Assembly (NCBI RefSeq): GCF_021379005.1
Contig: NZ_CP075171.1
Span: forward strand, 4,960,001-5,024,000
Source: Leptodesmis sichuanensis A121
Lineage (GTDB): Bacteria > Cyanobacteriota > Cyanobacteriia > Leptolyngbyales > Leptolyngbyaceae
Reading direction: 5' to 3'
DNA: 64,000 bases
The notes under the pieces were generated by a model. It was not told the origin of the DNA, ran no database searches, and saw only the letters and a list, made by a program, of their open reading frames with translations. Shown here piece after piece: positions 9,217-18,264 of this stretch (position 1 is the first letter of the stretch; each line of letters begins with the position of its first letter). Made by a program: the position numbers and the translations under genes.

Positions 9217-10197
9217 TTAAAGAGCCTGCAACCAGCGCGCTAACTCGTCTAACGTGGCAAAGTCTAACAACGCTTCTCCCAACGCTTCTAACTGGGGCAA
9301 GGATAGAGTGCTGATTTGGGCAGTGGCTGAAGCGGGCAGTTCGCCCAGACGGCGGGTTAAGAGACGGAGGATCAGCGATCGTGCCTCTTCTTCTCGTCCT
9401 TCTTCTCGTCCTTCTTCTCGTCCTTCTTCTCGTCCTTCTTCTCGTCCTTCCTGTTTTGCTTCTTGATACACGCGGGTGTCTTGCAAGCGGATATCTAACA
9501 TCTGCTCCACCTCTCTGCGGGTTAACTGAGTGAATTTGTAGACCATGATGGTGGTGATTATGTCTATGATGGCACGGTTTTCCTCTGGGGTTTGGGTTTC
9601 TACCTTTGCCCGTTCCAGCAACGATCGCGCTTTTGCGGGTGCTGTCTCCTCATCAGCGATGGTTAACATCATGGTGGCAATCCCCAAAGGCAATGGTTGA
9701 ATTTCTCCTAATTCGTTCAGGTAAACTCGGTGAACTTTGCTGCTTTCTATCAATATTTGATAGGGAGCGGTACTTCCTTGTTCTACTTGGCGCGAGGGAT
9801 AGATGACGATCGCCTGCCAGTCGAAAAACTGTTGGCGATTGCGGTAGAAGTACAAAAACAGTTCAGCAAATAAGCGTTCGTAAAGCTGGCTGTCTCTCTG
9901 AAACTGTACCTCACAGAAATAAATCGTTCCTGTGCCATCGGTTTCAGGTGGGAGAAAAACTCCGTCGATCTCAAAAGTGGGTTCTTTGACGGCCACGGAA
10001 TCAAACCGATAGTTTGCGGCATTAGTGGGTGGATCAGGAAGCAGTTCAAAGACTAATGCAGGGGAGTGCTGAAACAGTTTATAGAAGATGGAGTCGCGCC
10101 TCACGGAAGCGTAGCCTAATGATAAATTGCAATGAGCTAATAGTACCCTGTTACTAATAGCCATCGAAAAAATGGGGGAGTCTTTCATTTCAGACAT
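9217..10197 (-). CDS. Rpn-family/DUF2887-DUF4351 nuclease-like protein
   Basis: A 326-residue protein of the PD-(D/E)XK-like Rpn group common in cyanobacteria. It has an N-terminal block RRDSIFYKLFQHSPALVFELL, then EIDGVFLPP and IYFCEVQFQ (putative acidic catalytic and lysine-less core), and a C-terminal DUF4351-like leucine-rich tail (LTRRLGELP onward). Residues about 250-270 are a five-fold EGRE repeat coded by a 12-bp tandem repeat. Most relatives begin at the RRDSIFY block, so a GTG at 10104 may be the real start; the ATG at 10197 has a G-rich stretch in front. It may act in DNA recombination, but members often lack proven activity. Confidence 0.8.
   Translation of the reverse strand: MSEMKDSPIFSMAISNRVLLAHCNLSLGYASVRRDSIFYKLFQHSPALVFELLPDPPTNAANYRFDSVAVKEPTFEIDGVFLPPETDGTGTIYFCEVQFQRDSQLYERLFAELFLYFYRNRQQFFDWQAIVIYPSRQVEQGSTAPYQILIESSKVHRVYLNELGEIQPLPLGIATMMLTIADEETAPAKARSLLERAKVETQTPEENRAIIDIITTIMVYKFTQLTRREVEQMLDIRLQDTRVYQEAKQEGREEGREEGREEGREEGREEEARSLILRLLTRRLGELPASATAQISTLSLPQLEALGEALLDFATLDELARWLQAL
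9389..9450. repeat. 12-bp tandem repeat inside the Rpn-like gene
   Basis: About five copies of the unit ttctcgtccttc occur in a row. On the minus strand they code for the repeated tetrapeptide EGRE. The repeat length is a multiple of three, so copy-number change keeps the frame. Confidence 0.9.
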
Positions 10198-10241
10198 CGC
10201 CCCCTAATACTCTGGATAGCGGTAAGATGCAAATCGATTAG

Positions 10242-11930
10242 ATGATGCTAAGTGGGGCTAAATCGGGGAGTGGCGCAACTGGAATGAACTTAATCACGTT
10301 TTTGCTGCGATCGTCCTGGCAAATGGTGACGATCGCAATTATCACTGGTTTTTTAAGTGGAGCCAGTAGTGCCAGTTTGATTGCGCTGATTAGCCGTGGA
10401 ATCAGTCAGGGCTTAACCCACTCCCTCGATACCCTGGCGATCGCCTTTGGGGGGTTGGCCTTTGTTGCTCTCACCTCCAGCATCATTTCCCAGGTACTGC
10501 TGATCCGGCTGGCTCAACGGGCGATTTTTCAACTGCGGCTCAGTCTCAGTCGTCAGATTCTAGCCACGGAACTGGTGCATCTGGAACAACTCGGCAGTGC
10601 GAGACTCCTGGCGACCCTGACGGATGATGTACAGGCCGTGGCAGATGCTGTGCGGCTGGTGCCGTTCCTGTGCATTGATATGGCGATCGTGGCGGGATGT
10701 CTGGCCTATATCGTGTGGCTGTCCTGGAAAGTGTTTCTCTTAGTCTGTTTGCTGACGGTGATCGCGCTGGGAAGTTGCGAGTGGTTGCTGAAACGGGGCC
10801 AGCAGTGGATAGCCAGGGCACGGGAAGAGCAAGACTCTCTGTTTAAACACTTCCGTACCGTAACGGACGGCACCAAAGAATTAAAACTGCACTACCGCCG
10901 ACGGCAAGCATTTCTCAAGGAGGATCTGCAACGGTCTGCTGCCGCCTACCGGAGTTACAACACCCGTGGTCTGACTCTGTTTGCTATGACCTCCAGTTGG
11001 GGCAAGTTGATCTTTTTCTTTGCAATCGGCTTTGTGCTGTTTGCCCTGCCTAAGCTGATGACCATCAAGCCGCAAACGCTGGCCGGGTATGTCGTCACCT
11101 TTACCTACCTGATGCTGCCGATGGACAATCTGGTCAACTCCTTACCGGTGCTGGGGCGGGCTGGGGTGGCACTGAAGAAAATTCAGTCGCTGGGCATTTC
11201 TTTAGCGAACCGGGTAGAATCTACCTCCACCACAGATCCCATGCGCCAACAGTGGACAGACCTGCAGCTGAAAGGCGTGACGCATACCTACCACGTAGAA
11301 CACGAAGACTCTGCGTTTACCGTCGGCCCGATCGATCTCACTCTGCGTCCCGGTCAACTGATCTTCATTGTCGGCGGTAATGGGAGTGGCAAATCTACCC
11401 TGGCGAAGCTGATTTTGGGCCTGTATATTCCCGAATCAGGAGAGATCTGGTTTGACGGGGAGCAGATTGATGATCACAACCGGGAGTGGTATCGGCAGCA
11501 TTTTGCCGTCGTCTTTTCAGATTTCTTTCTGTTCGATCGGCTACTGGGTCTGGATCATTCTGACCTGGATGCGGAAGCAGAAGCCTATCTCCAGCGGTTA
11601 CAACTGGCTCACAAAGTCACCGTCCATCAGGGCCATCTTTCCACGACAGCTCTGTCCCAGGGACAACGGAAACGCCTTACCCTGCTGACCGCCTACCTGG
11701 AACAACGCCCCATTTTCCTGTTTGACGAATGGGCTGCTGACCAGGATCCGGTCTTCAAAGATGTGTTCTACACCGAACTGCTGCCCCAACTGCGAGATCA
11801 AGGCCGCACCATTCTCTGCATCAGCCATGACGATCGCTATTTCTACCTCGCCGATCGCATCATCAAACTCGACTATGGCCAGATTGAATACGACAAAGAA
11901 CGGGAGGTGCAAGTACTTCCATCTGACTAA
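10242..11930 (+). CDS. Cyclic-peptide-export-type ABC transporter (fused permease-ATPase)
   Basis: A 562-residue half-transporter. Residues 15-310 hold six predicted membrane helices. Residues 340-555 are the ATPase, with Walker A GGNGSGKST, a signature-like LSQGQRKRL, Walker B IFLFDEW and the switch histidine in CISHDD. The FDEWAADQDP ending of Walker B and the overall arrangement match the SyrD/PvdE-like family that exports cyclic or siderophore peptides. No peptide synthetase is nearby, so the substrate is unknown. The ATG at 10242 gives the longest form; ATG 10284 (residue 15) starts right before the first helix and is an equally good choice. Confidence 0.88.
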   Translation: MMLSGAKSGSGATGMNLITFLLRSSWQMVTIAIITGFLSGASSASLIALISRGISQGLTHSLDTLAIAFGGLAFVALTSSIISQVLLIRLAQRAIFQLRLSLSRQILATELVHLEQLGSARLLATLTDDVQAVADAVRLVPFLCIDMAIVAGCLAYIVWLSWKVFLLVCLLTVIALGSCEWLLKRGQQWIARAREEQDSLFKHFRTVTDGTKELKLHYRRRQAFLKEDLQRSAAAYRSYNTRGLTLFAMTSSWGKLIFFFAIGFVLFALPKLMTIKPQTLAGYVVTFTYLMLPMDNLVNSLPVLGRAGVALKKIQSLGISLANRVESTSTTDPMRQQWTDLQLKGVTHTYHVEHEDSAFTVGPIDLTLRPGQLIFIVGGNGSGKSTLAKLILGLYIPESGEIWFDGEQIDDHNREWYRQHFAVVFSDFFLFDRLLGLDHSDLDAEAEAYLQRLQLAHKVTVHQGHLSTTALSQGQRKRLTLLTAYLEQRPIFLFDEWAADQDPVFKDVFYTELLPQLRDQGRTILCISHDDRYFYLADRIIKLDYGQIEYDKEREVQVLPSD

Positions 11931-12111
11931 CGAGGGGCAGAAGGCACAAGAAAAAGTCCGCTTTTACGATTGGGATGAGTTCCATTCATCGATAGCTGGG
12001 ATGAATCCACTTCGATCGGGGTAATCATTTCAAAATTCGATCGCGGTGTAATAAGGTGGATGAATAGATACTCCTGCTGATTCAGATGGCGGAGATCATG
12101 GCCTGAACTAA

Positions 12112-13308
12112 ATGATGATTGCAGTTCAAACCCTGTTGGCTCTCCTGATTACTGGCGGCATTGCCTTTTACCTCGCCTGTGCCTGGTTCACCGCTCAGTT
12201 TTTTAGGAAAGCAGAAACTGAAGACCACGAAAAGATTGTTCCTGGGGATATCAAGCATCATCCCTCCGATCTCCAATCCCCTCCCCCTGGGGTTTCGATC
12301 CTGGTTCCTGTGCGCGGCCTTGATGCAGGAGCTAAGGAAAACTGGTCATCTCTCTGCACCCAAACCTACCCACTTTACGAAGTGCTGTTTGGCGTGGTGG
12401 ATTTAGATGATCCAGCCATTCCCGTAATTCAGGAATTGGCCATAGAGTTTCCTGACATAGTGAAGTTATTTGTCGGACTGAAGCCAAGAGGCATTAATCA
12501 CAAAGACAGCAGCCTCAGTTATCTGCTGGAGTCAGCCAGGTATGACTGGATTATTTTTGTCGATAGCGACATTCGAGTGCATGAGGATTACATTTACACC
12601 GTCACTGCCCCTTTAAAAGATGAGGCTGTCGGTGTAGTGACCTGCGCTTTCATTGGCTACCATCCTAAGTCCCTGGGGGCGGCGATCGCCTCCTTTGGCC
12701 GCTGTTTTGATTTCATTCCCAGTCTGCTAATTGCGCGGGCGATCGATGGTGGCTTGAAGTGTGCGATAGGAACGACCATTGCCACGCGACGGGATGCGTT
12801 AACCAGCTATGGTGGGTTGCACATGAACCGCATTGGGTCAGATTACAACCTGGGCAAACGGGCAGCCCAGGCGGGGTATGTTGTTGAATTATCCCAATAC
12901 GTCCTGGAATCAGACACTGGCACGGAAAGCATCGGTGATGTTTATCAACGAGAATTGCGCTGGGCACGCACGATTCGCTTTAATCGAGGGCCACAGTACT
13001 ACAGCATGATTTTTTGCTTTGGCACGGTCTTTTGCCTGCCGCTGTTGCTGGTTACGGGATGGGCTAACTGGGCGATCGCCCTGACGATCGTCACTTACCT
13101 GATTCGTTACGGCCAGGTCTGCCTGTCGATCGTGTGCATGAAAGCCCCCAACCTGTTTCGCTGGTTGTGGGCATTGCCACTGCGCGATCTACTCAGCTTT
13201 GTGATCTGGGTTGCAGGCTCCTATGGTCAACAGGTTTACTGGCGCGGACGCAAGTTGCAAGTGTACGAAGACGGATTGATTGCACAACTAGAAGGCGATC
13301 TGACTTAG
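12112..13308 (+). CDS. Ceramide-glucosyltransferase-like (GT21/HpnI-type) glycosyltransferase
   Basis: A 398-residue membrane glycosyltransferase. It has an N-terminal helix (residues 5-25), the GT21 hallmarks VSILVPVRG, DLDDPA, FVDSD and SDYNLG, and the RELRWARTIR block that replaces the QxxRW motif of processive enzymes. Two or three C-terminal helices follow (about 290-370). Known relatives add a sugar to ceramide or to hopanoids (HpnI). No shc-type gene is in the window, so a lipid-linked acceptor is inferred only from the family. The last 20 residues are charged and cytoplasmic. Confidence 0.85.
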   Translation: MMIAVQTLLALLITGGIAFYLACAWFTAQFFRKAETEDHEKIVPGDIKHHPSDLQSPPPGVSILVPVRGLDAGAKENWSSLCTQTYPLYEVLFGVVDLDDPAIPVIQELAIEFPDIVKLFVGLKPRGINHKDSSLSYLLESARYDWIIFVDSDIRVHEDYIYTVTAPLKDEAVGVVTCAFIGYHPKSLGAAIASFGRCFDFIPSLLIARAIDGGLKCAIGTTIATRRDALTSYGGLHMNRIGSDYNLGKRAAQAGYVVELSQYVLESDTGTESIGDVYQRELRWARTIRFNRGPQYYSMIFCFGTVFCLPLLLVTGWANWAIALTIVTYLIRYGQVCLSIVCMKAPNLFRWLWALPLRDLLSFVIWVAGSYGQQVYWRGRKLQVYEDGLIAQLEGDLT

Positions 13309-13341
13309 GATCAGGAATTAAATAACCTGGGGGACTTGTGC

Positions 13342-13413
13342 TGCCCTCACCCCCCTGCCCCCTCTCCCAAACTTGGGAGAGGGGGCAGGGGTCGGGGGTT
13401 GGGGGTGAGGGCT
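13342..13413. repeat. Long GC-rich palindromic repeat downstream of the glycosyltransferase
   Basis: A near-perfect palindrome: TGCCCTCACCCCCCTGCCCC, then CTCTCCCAAACTTGGGAGAG at the centre, then the complement ending in GGGGGTGAGGGC. It is of the dispersed type common in filamentous cyanobacteria. RNA from it would form a strong hairpin that could end or stabilise the upstream transcript, but no T-run follows. Confidence 0.85.
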
Positions 13414-13594
13414 GGGAAAAACATCCAATTACCGAAGTTATTAAATCCATGATCCTTAGGAGCGTGAATTTAATAATTCGGAATGCTTATGTAGGCTGTG
13501 TTAGCGCAGCATAACGCATCATTTCTAAGCTTTGATACGGCCTAACGCATCCTACAACATTCGATGTTATTTAATTCCCATGCCTGATTGTCTT

Positions 13595-14578
13595 CTAAGA
13601 AATCACTCCATAGGTGATGCCCAGTTGTTTGAGCCATTGACGATAAGCCAGAGAACCACGATCGCAAGGTACATGGAACTCCGCTTTGGGATTGAGCGGC
13701 AAGCGTTTAGGATTGTGGGATTCTAGATTCCCTAAGTCCTGAGCAAAAATTTTGTCCTGAAAAGCCAGGGCTGCTTCCGCCTGATCCGGTCCCATGAAAT
13801 TCACTGCAACCCACATCCAACCGGTACACTCCTCCTCACTGACGGGCGTGACACAGTACAAAATCGCAAGGCATTCTCCCGCCGGATTGCCCTTTTGCAG
13901 GTAAGCCGTTAGCGGGCGGAGAGCTGAGTAACGGTAAGTAACATAAGCTCCCTGCCCAGTCCCCATCGGATCTGGTTGCCAGACACGCACATTGTCGAAA
14001 TGCACCCCATTCGCCGCGATCGTAACCTCGTAATCCTCAATTACGGGCAAAGCTGGATCGCCTAAAATCTCTCGATGTAGAAATGGGAAGTGTGCTACAT
14101 CCAGAAAGTTTTCAATGGCCCGATAGCCCCCTGTGTGACAATAATGTGGGCCAGAAAGGACTTTCAGATAGCGATCATCCTCCCATTCTGGAAACACGGG
14201 AATATCATTTGCAGGTTTCCCCAAACAGACAAACACCAGACCATACTGCTCCTGTACTGCATAGGTCAGCACCTGGGCTTGCGGCGGTGGTACATAGTTG
14301 GGGGCAGAAGGCACCTTGATACAGCGCCCCTGCGCGTTATACACCATGCCGTGATAGGGACAGATCAGCGTATTCTGAACCACCTGCCCACCAGACAACT
14401 GCACACTGCGATGGGGACAGCGATCGGCCCAGGCATGAATACTCCCATCCTCTCCCCGCCACAGAACTATATCCCGATCGAGTAACTGCCTGTGTACAAC
14501 CGTTCCTGGCTGCAGTTCATCCACTTTCGCCAGCGCATACCAGTCATTCAGCAGCACAGAATCCACTGCGTTACCCAT
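13595..14578 (-). CDS. Rieske non-heme iron oxygenase (PaO/VanA-like)
   Basis: A 327-residue protein. The Rieske cluster ligands are C54-x-H56 and C73-x-x-H76 (RCPHRSVQL and CPYHGMVY). The mononuclear iron site is indicated by ENFLDVAHFPFLH (D and two H). This arrangement belongs to aromatic ring-hydroxylating or demethylating oxygenases, including the chlorophyll-catabolic PaO group. The substrate cannot be given. No reductase partner lies beside it; ferredoxin from the photosynthetic pool, or the 2Fe-2S protein at 18265-18630, could serve. It is a single gene in its own transcription unit. Confidence 0.88.
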   Translation of the reverse strand: MGNAVDSVLLNDWYALAKVDELQPGTVVHRQLLDRDIVLWRGEDGSIHAWADRCPHRSVQLSGGQVVQNTLICPYHGMVYNAQGRCIKVPSAPNYVPPPQAQVLTYAVQEQYGLVFVCLGKPANDIPVFPEWEDDRYLKVLSGPHYCHTGGYRAIENFLDVAHFPFLHREILGDPALPVIEDYEVTIAANGVHFDNVRVWQPDPMGTGQGAYVTYRYSALRPLTAYLQKGNPAGECLAILYCVTPVSEEECTGWMWVAVNFMGPDQAEAALAFQDKIFAQDLGNLESHNPKRLPLNPKAEFHVPCDRGSLAYRQWLKQLGITYGVIS

Positions 14579-14669
14579 TGCGATCGCCCTTCAATTCACC
14601 CGTTTTTTCTATCACTCTGGGACAGGCATGATCAATCACGTCTCTACATTCCATCCGCCTATCTCCGAT

Positions 14670-16193
14670 TTACCCTCTCTTGGGCGGTGGAATTGTAATA
14701 TCAATAGCAGTTACGTTCACATTGGGGCCTAAGCTGGTCAATGGCGGTTGGATTTGGGCGGCATTGCCAACGACTAAAGTAACGAGATCTTCAGGCTTTA
14801 AATAAGTTTTTGCGACCCGCTGTACGTCTGCGATCGTCGTGGCTTCTACACCTTTGCGATAGCGGAAGATGAAGTCCTTGGGATAGCCAAAAAATTCATA
14901 ACGCAGCAACCGAGACAGAGTTTGGGCCGGATCCTGAAAATTAAAGATAAAGGAGTTAAGCACCGTATCTTTTGCGTAGGCCAGTTCTTTGTCAGTTACC
15001 GGAGCCGTGCGGATTTTTTCGATTTCCGCCATTACACTTTTCACGAAGGGAACCGTAGCATCGGAGCGGGTTTGGCCCCCGGCGGTAAACACTCCCGGAT
15101 AGTCAAAGTTGGGCTGCCAGGAGGCATATACGCTATAAGCCAATCCTTCTCGCGATCGCACCTGATTAAATAACCGACCGCCAAAGCCATTCAGCACCCC
15201 ATTCATCACCGAAAGGGCCGCATAATCTGGGTTATTAAGCTGGCCACCCAAATGACCAATCTGAATATTGCTTTGCGTTAATTGGGGCTGATCCACCAAA
15301 AACACATTGCCCTTTTGGGCCTGAGTGACTGCAGGTAGTGCTTGTTTTTTAACTACTCCTGGCGCAGACTTCCAATCGCCAAATTTAGCCTCCACCAGTT
15401 TCCGCATTTGCTGGCTGTCAAAATCTCCCACAATCCCCAGCAACACATTCTGCGGTGCGTAGTACTGCTGGTAAAAGCGCACCAAGTCAGAGCGGGAAAT
15501 ATTGTCTAATGTGGAATATTCCACGGTGCGGGCGTAAGGACTGGTGTTGCCGTAAATGAGTTTGGCAAACTCGCGACTGGCAATTCCACCCGGATTATCA
15601 TTCCGACGGGCGATCGCCCCTCGCTGCTGGGTCTTTGCCAGTTTCAATTTGTCTTCGGGAAAGGCAGGCTGGCGCACCACTTCCGCAAACAAATCAAACA
15701 CTTTCTCTAAATTTTCTGTCAGAGTACTGAATCCGGCACTGCCAGAAGCCTCACCCATTCCCGTTTCTACAGAAGCCGCCCGCCGCTCCAAAAACTGGTT
15801 GATCTGATCCCCGGTGCGTTTCTGGGTGCCACCTGTCCGCAGGGTCGTTGCCATAATTTCTGCCAGTCCCACTTTGTCGGCAGGTTCCCAGCGATCGCCT
15901 GTGCGAATCAGCATCGTGCCACTGACCAGAGGCAATTCGTGATCCTCCATAAGATACACCACCATCCCATTGGCAAGCTGAAACCGGGTGTAGTCCGGGA
16001 TCTGAATGGCAGGCAGAGCAGGAAAGGTGAGATCCGTGTAATGCTTGGGTGTATCGGCTTTGGCAGGCAATACCTGAGCCAGCAATAGCAACAACAGCGG
16101 CACCACCAGCAGTGTAAGTGTCACCACCAGAATTTTCACCAGTTGCCGTTTGCGTACCTGCTGTTGCCTAACCGGGTTTGTTTTGGGATTCAT
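14670..16193 (-). CDS. M16-family peptidase homologue lacking the zinc motif
   Basis: A 507-residue protein with an N-terminal membrane anchor (about residues 20-46) followed by the two halves of an M16 peptidase. At the position of the HxxEH zinc motif the sequence reads GLAEIMATTLRTGG, with no histidines, so it is probably the non-catalytic partner subunit. The C-terminal half has the usual GLAYSVYASW and GGRLFNQVR regions that close the peptide chamber. Cyanobacteria often encode a pair of M16 proteins; the active partner is not in this window. The anchor suggests action on the periplasmic side of the membrane. Confidence 0.88.
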   Translation of the reverse strand: MNPKTNPVRQQQVRKRQLVKILVVTLTLLVVPLLLLLLAQVLPAKADTPKHYTDLTFPALPAIQIPDYTRFQLANGMVVYLMEDHELPLVSGTMLIRTGDRWEPADKVGLAEIMATTLRTGGTQKRTGDQINQFLERRAASVETGMGEASGSAGFSTLTENLEKVFDLFAEVVRQPAFPEDKLKLAKTQQRGAIARRNDNPGGIASREFAKLIYGNTSPYARTVEYSTLDNISRSDLVRFYQQYYAPQNVLLGIVGDFDSQQMRKLVEAKFGDWKSAPGVVKKQALPAVTQAQKGNVFLVDQPQLTQSNIQIGHLGGQLNNPDYAALSVMNGVLNGFGGRLFNQVRSREGLAYSVYASWQPNFDYPGVFTAGGQTRSDATVPFVKSVMAEIEKIRTAPVTDKELAYAKDTVLNSFIFNFQDPAQTLSRLLRYEFFGYPKDFIFRYRKGVEATTIADVQRVAKTYLKPEDLVTLVVGNAAQIQPPLTSLGPNVNVTAIDITIPPPKRG

Positions 16194-16227
16194 TCAGCCT
16201 TATCTCAGTAAATCATCCACCGCGATC

Positions 16228-16431
16228 TTAGAGCCATGCAAAACGTTTTGGGTACTCACAATGTCCCCAGAGACAAAAATCTGTCGCGTTTGCTGAGTTT
16301 AGCCGACCATTAATCCACTCTTTTTCTGCTGGCGGATTTCGCATCCAGTTCTCTAAAGAAAGACTCTCTAAGTCGTGAGTTGCAATGGTAGAAGTCATAG
16401 AGCTTTCCTCAGACAAAACTTCTGCATTCAA
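16228..16431 (-). pseudogene. Truncated Uma2-family nuclease fragment
   Basis: The first about 43 residues (from ATG 16398: MTSTIATHDLESLSL... NPPAEKEWINGRL) match the N-terminus of Uma2 PD-(D/E)XK proteins. The sequence then leaves the family and ends after 22 unrelated residues, so the catalytic core is missing. It lies next to a decayed transposase fragment, which fits a deletion. It may still be translated as a short peptide. Confidence 0.65.
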
Positions 16432-16456
16432 CTAAATCTCAATTCGGCATGCAAAA

Positions 16457-16722
16457 TCAGTATGACATCATGGCAATCAACCCATCTATGGCAGATTCAA
16501 TAGGTTTTTTTGCGATTGAGGTTGCTCCCTGCAACCTGAACAAATTGATTGCCCAACTGCGAATCAAGCCCCAGTTGGCAGGCGCATGGCCCTGCTTCAA
16601 CGGGCACTCATCCTCGGCCAACACCACATCTTTGACCCAGTGCAGTCAATTTTCAATCCCCCAATGGCCCTGAATTGCTTGGGCAACCTGTCGGGCTGTG
16701 GTGGCTAGACTGCTATTGAATT
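16457..16722 (-). pseudogene. C-terminal fragment of an ISAs1-type transposase
   Basis: Reading the minus strand gives ARQVAQAIQGHWGIEN, a stop, then LHWVKDVVLAEDECP... and AINLFRLQGATSIAKK. This is the HWxIENxLHWxxDV signature of ISAs1-family (DDE) transposases. A TGA replaces the arginine codon expected after GIEN, and everything upstream of it is missing. It is a decayed insertion sequence. No intact terminal repeats are visible. Confidence 0.75.
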
Positions 16723-16787
16723 AACCCTGCCCGTTACCCCTTCACTCCCCCACCGCCTGTTAGTTCTCTTCCCTAGCTGGCCAAACT

Positions 16788-16801
16788 AAGGAGGTGTTAT
16801 G
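16788..16801 (+). promoter_or_regulatory. Perfect Shine-Dalgarno and ATG followed by an early stop
   Basis: AAGGAGG (16788-16794) stands four bases before ATG 16799. That ATG reads Met-Gly-Ser-stop and is in the same frame as the membrane protein gene whose next ATG is at 16817. The best ribosome site of the gene therefore serves a three-residue leader. Confidence 0.7.
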
Positions 16802-16816
16802 GGCAGTTAGACGCTT

Positions 16817-18148
16817 ATGGGCGGTAATGCGCTAGTTCCTCTCGTGATGTTTGGTTGGATTCCGCTGGTGTTGTACCTGTTTACCCGGTATCCACCTCAA
16901 AAAGCATTGGTAACTGGATTTGTAATTGCGTGGCTGTTTCTGCCCGTCGCAGAATTTAAGATTCCCGGTATTCCTGGTTACAACAAAATGACCGCCATTT
17001 CCTACGGCATTCTGCTGGCTACGGTCATTTACGATTCACCACGGCTTCAGACCTTTAAATTTCACTGGGTCGATATTCCGATGGCCGTCTGGTTGGTCTG
17101 TCCATTCATCACTTCCAATGTGAACGGCCTTGGCCCTTACGATGGGTTTTCCATGATGCAGTCCCAAATTGCCACCTGGGGACTGCCTTACTATCTGGGC
17201 CGCATCTATTTAAACAACCTGGGCGGACTGCGCCAATTGGCGATCGCGATCTTCATGGGTGGCCTGGCGTATGTTCCCTTATGTTGGCTTGAAAGTCGGA
17301 TTTACACCAGCCTCATGGGGATCATCTACGGAGTCTCGACGGGGCGAGATGCAGCACAATCATTTCGTTACGGAGGCTACCGTCCTCAATTGTTTATGGA
17401 ACACGGCCTCATGTTAGGGGTCTGGATGATGACGGCTTGCTTGATGGGGGTGGCACTGTGGAAAACCGGAATTATCAAAAGATTGTGGAACCAGCCGATG
17501 GGGGTCTGGATGGCAATCTTGATCCTCACCTTCATCATTTGTCGCTCCACAGGGGCTTATGTCCTATTTCTAGTAGGAGTATTAGCGCTCTTTCTGGCTT
17601 GGCAGTTTCGTACCAGCATCATTCTTTGGGTTTTGGTTCTAGGAATTTTCTACTATCTCTATCTGGGAGTTTCGGGAACTTTTCCGAATAAGCAGATTGT
17701 GGCTACCATGTCTCAAATGTTTAACGCCGATCGGGTCGCATCGGTTCAGTTTCGCTTTGATAACGAAGAAATTTTAGGTGCTAAAGCCCGCCAGCAAATG
17801 ATTTTTGGTTGGGGAGGATTTGGTCGCAGTCGTGTGTTTAACGAGCTTGGGGAAGATATTTCGGTAACCGATAGCTTGTGGATTATTGTATTTGGTATCA
17901 ATGGAGCCGTTGGACTGATCAGTGTATTTTCGTCTCTGTTGCTGCCGGTACTGTCCTTCTGTATCCGATTTCCAGCTCGCTTGTGGTCACATCCCTTATT
18001 TGCGCCACCCGCCGCTCTAGCAATGGGAATTGCCGCTTATTCTTTGGACTGCGTGCTCAATGCCATGGTCAACCCGATCTTTATCCTGGCCAGTGGGGGC
18101 ATCGCTGGGATAGTGGCGGCCAAGGATAAGGATCTGATGAAAGGCTAG
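16817..18148 (+). CDS. Polytopic membrane protein, O-antigen ligase/polymerase-like
   Basis: A 443-residue protein with about ten predicted membrane segments and one large hydrophilic loop (about residues 300-365, containing FRFDNEEILGAKARQQMIFGWGGFGRS). The pattern of many helices plus a late loop with GWGGFGRS recalls the Wzy/WaaL group that handles lipid-linked glycans. Sequence-level support is weak, so the specific activity is open. Translation most likely begins at 16817 only by default: the strong ribosome site belongs to an in-frame ATG at 16799 that is closed by TAG at 16808. It could be expressed by reinitiation. Confidence 0.7.
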   Translation: MGGNALVPLVMFGWIPLVLYLFTRYPPQKALVTGFVIAWLFLPVAEFKIPGIPGYNKMTAISYGILLATVIYDSPRLQTFKFHWVDIPMAVWLVCPFITSNVNGLGPYDGFSMMQSQIATWGLPYYLGRIYLNNLGGLRQLAIAIFMGGLAYVPLCWLESRIYTSLMGIIYGVSTGRDAAQSFRYGGYRPQLFMEHGLMLGVWMMTACLMGVALWKTGIIKRLWNQPMGVWMAILILTFIICRSTGAYVLFLVGVLALFLAWQFRTSIILWVLVLGIFYYLYLGVSGTFPNKQIVATMSQMFNADRVASVQFRFDNEEILGAKARQQMIFGWGGFGRSRVFNELGEDISVTDSLWIIVFGINGAVGLISVFSSLLLPVLSFCIRFPARLWSHPLFAPPAALAMGIAAYSLDCVLNAMVNPIFILASGGIAGIVAAKDKDLMKG

Positions 18149-18264
18149 AGGCTATTTTAGAACCCTACTTCTCAATTAGGGTCATGCTGAGGACTGAAGT
18201 ATAAAGCCTTGCTCAGGACTCAGCACTCCATCCCCAGCACCTTTAAAACTCCCTCAGCCAGGTC

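Noticed and set aside
9389-9450. Possible CRISPR-like repeats
   Set aside because: Units are contiguous, 12 bp, with no spacers and no cas genes; no CRISPR array seen in the window.
9254-9466. Plus-strand frame rich in Arg/Pro/Ser repeats opposite the Rpn-like gene
   Set aside because: It is the complement of the 12-bp tandem repeat inside a well supported minus-strand gene.
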